Part shown: piece by piece, positions 62,755 through 64,000 of the stretch
Layout: every line of letters begins with the position of its first letter
How positions within the stretch are numbered: the stretch's first letter is position 1
From: Cellulomonas sp. Leaf334
GTDB lineage: Bacteria > Actinomycetota > Actinomycetes > Actinomycetales > Cellulomonadaceae
Length of the DNA stretch: 64,000 nt
Direction of reading: 5' to 3'
Assembly (NCBI RefSeq): GCF_001424195.1
Contig: NZ_LMOO01000006.1
Location: 284,871-348,870, forward strand
Notes under the pieces: generated by a model
Database searches by the model: none
Seen by the model: only the letters and a program-made list of their open reading frames with translations
What the model was told of the DNA's origin: nothing
Made by a program: the position numbers and the translations under genes

Positions 62755-63422
62755 CGCTCGAGCTCGCGCTGGAGCGCGGCGTTGGCGTCGGTCGCCCGGG
62801 CGCACACCGTCTGCACGTCGGAGGTGAACCGCTCGAGGTCGCTCGGGTCGTACTGGTCGGAGTTCTGCAGGTACCCGATGAGCCGTTGCTGACCGTCCAC
62901 GCAGCTGGCCAGTGCCGTCGCGACCTGCCCGGCCGCCTGGGACACCCGCGACTGGTAGTCGGCGAGCTGCTGCTGCGACGCGCTGGTGTCCCCGAGCTGG
63001 GCCTTCTCGTCGGCGAGCTCGGTGATCCGCTGCTGGGCGGTGGCGAGCTGCGTCGTCGTGGCGTCCAGCTCGGCCTGCGTCGCGGCGAGGTCGGCCTGCG
63101 ACGCCGCGAGCTCGCCCGCCGTGGAGCGTGCCAGCGTCTCCCACTGCTCCGTGGACGCCTGCCACGCCTCGTTGGTCGTGAGCATGCGGCCGAGGACGAG
63201 GCCTGCGCCGACGACGGTCGCGACGAGCAGGACCGTCAGCACGACCGTCGTCACGCCGGGCCGACGCCGACGAGCCGCGGGTGGTTCCGGCTGTGCTGCG
63301 GGCGCGCCCGGGTACCACGGCGCCACGGCCGGAACGGGCGGGTTCACCCGCGTGACCTCCGTCACCGGCGGCTCCGCGCGGGAGGGCTGGACGTCACGGG
63401 GGAGCGGCTCGTCGGGCTGCAT
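62751..63422 (-). CDS. Membrane-anchored coiled-coil protein
   Basis: 223 residues: a Pro-rich cytoplasmic part (1-56), one membrane helix (VTTVVLTVLLVATVVGAGLVLG, about 58-79), then a long extracytoplasmic coiled coil (about 85-155, ADLAATQAELDATTTQLATAQ) and a C-terminal helical part with two Cys. I do not recognise a family. ATG 63422 is chosen because TATCCT lies 6 bases upstream; in-frame starts further up lie inside the promoter. Overlap with the protease gene suggests joint function at the cell surface. Confidence 0.8.
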   Translation of the reverse strand: MQPDEPLPRDVQPSRAEPPVTEVTRVNPPVPAVAPWYPGAPAAQPEPPAARRRRPGVTTVVLTVLLVATVVGAGLVLGRMLTTNEAWQASTEQWETLARSTAGELAASQADLAATQAELDATTTQLATAQQRITELADEKAQLGDTSASQQQLADYQSRVSQAAGQVATALASCVDGQQRLIGYLQNSDQYDPSDLERFTSDVQTVCARATDANAALQRELER

Positions 63423-63428
63423 CCGCCC

Positions 63429-63434
63429 AGGATA
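63429..63434 (-). promoter_or_regulatory. Leaderless -10 box (TATCCT) of the coiled-coil protein gene
   Basis: Read on the minus strand, TATCCT is followed by 6 bases and ATG 63422. It decides the start of this gene. Confidence 0.45.
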
Positions 63435-63528
63435 CGAGGCACGTCTGTGCGTCTCGGGGGGTACGTGCTCCTGGGCCGGCCCCGTGCCCGGGCGGGACAT
63501 CAGGGCGAGGGCACGGAGCCGCAGCGGT

Positions 63529-63534
63529 GACAAT
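63529..63534 (+). promoter_or_regulatory. Possible leaderless -10 box (GACAAT) of the MFS gene
   Basis: GACAAT is followed by 6 bases and ATG 63541. The first base departs from TANNNT, so it is a weaker case than the others. Confidence 0.3.
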
Positions 63535-63540
63535 CGTCGG

Positions 63541-64000
63541 ATGCCCTCGACGACCTACGGAGCCGTGCTGCGCCTGCCCGGCGTCGCGCGACTCTTCGTC
63601 GTCTCCTTCCTCGCCCGCATCCCCGCGGCGATGGTCGGCGTGGTCCTCACCCTGCACGTCGTCTCGACGCTCGACCGCGGCTACGGCCAGGCCGGCCTCG
63701 TCGTGGGGGCCGCGACCATCGGCATGGCCCTCGGGGCACCCTGGCGGGGCCGTCTCGTCGACCGGCTCGGGCTCCGGCGTGCCATCGCGCCGTCGGTCGT
63801 GGTCGAGTCGGCCGTCTGGCTCGTCGCGCCGCACCTGTCCTACGAGCTGCTCATCGGCGCCGCGTTCGTCGCCGGGCTGTTCCTCGTGCCCGTCTTCTCG
63901 GTCAGCCGGCAGTCGCTGTCGGTCCTCGTCCCGATCGCGCACCAGAAGGCGGCGTTCTCGCTGGACTCGGTCGCGGTCGAGCTGACATTCATGCTCTCGC
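63541..64000 (+). CDS. MFS transporter, N-terminal part
   Basis: The gene runs off the window; 153 residues are visible from ATG 63541. Five membrane helices can be seen, with the loop 2-3 motif LGAPWRGRLVDRLGLRRAI typical of the major facilitator superfamily (a GxLaDrxGrk variant). Start MPSTTYGAVLRLPGVARLFV resembles actinobacterial efflux or sugar exporter members. Substrate cannot be assigned. It is divergent from the coiled-coil gene. Confidence 0.85.
   Translation, partial: MPSTTYGAVLRLPGVARLFVVSFLARIPAAMVGVVLTLHVVSTLDRGYGQAGLVVGAATIGMALGAPWRGRLVDRLGLRRAIAPSVVVESAVWLVAPHLSYELLIGAAFVAGLFLVPVFSVSRQSLSVLVPIAHQKAAFSLDSVAVELTFMLS

Noticed and set aside
63394..63942. 182-residue minus-strand frame at the right edge
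   Set aside because: Antisense of the MFS gene start and its promoter; composition is Asp/Arg/Gly-rich with no motif.

Overview
The window is a visibly GC-rich stretch (third codon positions almost always G or C) of an actinobacterial chromosome, most like a Cellulomonas or close relative in Micrococcales. The reasons are gene content and order: lexA divergent from a LysM cell-division gene, nrdR nearby, an ftsZ cluster with SepF, YggT and DivIVA but no ftsA or min genes, an actinobacterial priA-type hisA, DUF3040 and DUF5302 proteins, and frequent GTG starts with TANNNT -10 boxes placed 6-8 bases before the start codon (leaderless transcription). The genus is an inference; no rRNA is present. 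No tRNA, IS element, prophage or CRISPR array was seen.

Layout. 1-4.3 kb: end of a DinG-type helicase, L-lactate dehydrogenase, lexA divergent from an SOS-controlled LysM protein, a gene-poor stretch with a DtxR/IdeR-like operator on a good promoter, then nrdR. 4.3-12 kb: S9 peptidase, small unknown proteins, aldo/keto reductase, serA and a HelD/HelR-type RNA polymerase-associated helicase. 12-16.7 kb: a signalling operon (receiver-PP2C phosphatase, CHASE3 histidine kinase, Rcp1-like receiver), a PAC2 protein and a cold shock protein. 16.7-19.5 kb: a spermidine-synthase-like methyltransferase fold protein, then an SOS-box promoter driving a HEPN-family protein, a 16-codon mini-ORF and a Y-family polymerase whose catalytic Glu is changed. 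19.5-24.5 kb: DUF3040, and a leftward MoxR-DUF58-transglutaminase operon.

24.8-43.2 kb is a complete division and cell wall (dcw) cluster: mraZ, rsmH, ftsL, ftsI, murE, murF, mraY, murD, ftsW, murG, murC, ftsQ, ftsZ, pgeF, sepF, yggT, divIVA. Most junctions are ATGA/GTGA overlaps, so peptidoglycan precursor synthesis (MurC-F), lipid I/II formation (MraY, MurG), septal polymerisation (FtsW, FtsI) and the ring (FtsZ, SepF, FtsQ/L) are translationally coupled. 43.3-49.4 kb: a DksA/TraR-like zinc protein, lspA, rluD-type pseudouridine synthase, a GNAT protein and dnaE.

49.4-51.1 kb: peroxiredoxin divergent from an ArsR-SRPBCC pair over an AT-rich palindrome, and an S4 RNA-binding protein. 51.2-61.6 kb: a histidine cluster (hisD, hisC, hisB, unknown, hisH, priA, sseB) split by an olefin/beta-lactone operon oleA-oleBC-oleD. 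The hisH product lacks its catalytic cysteine. 61.6-64 kb: a GerW-like protein, a lipoprotein serine protease, a coiled-coil membrane protein and the start of an MFS transporter.

The points most worth following are the iron-regulated small transcript candidate at about 3.41-3.55 kb, the HisH without its nucleophile, and the SOS operon with a probably inactive Pol IV.
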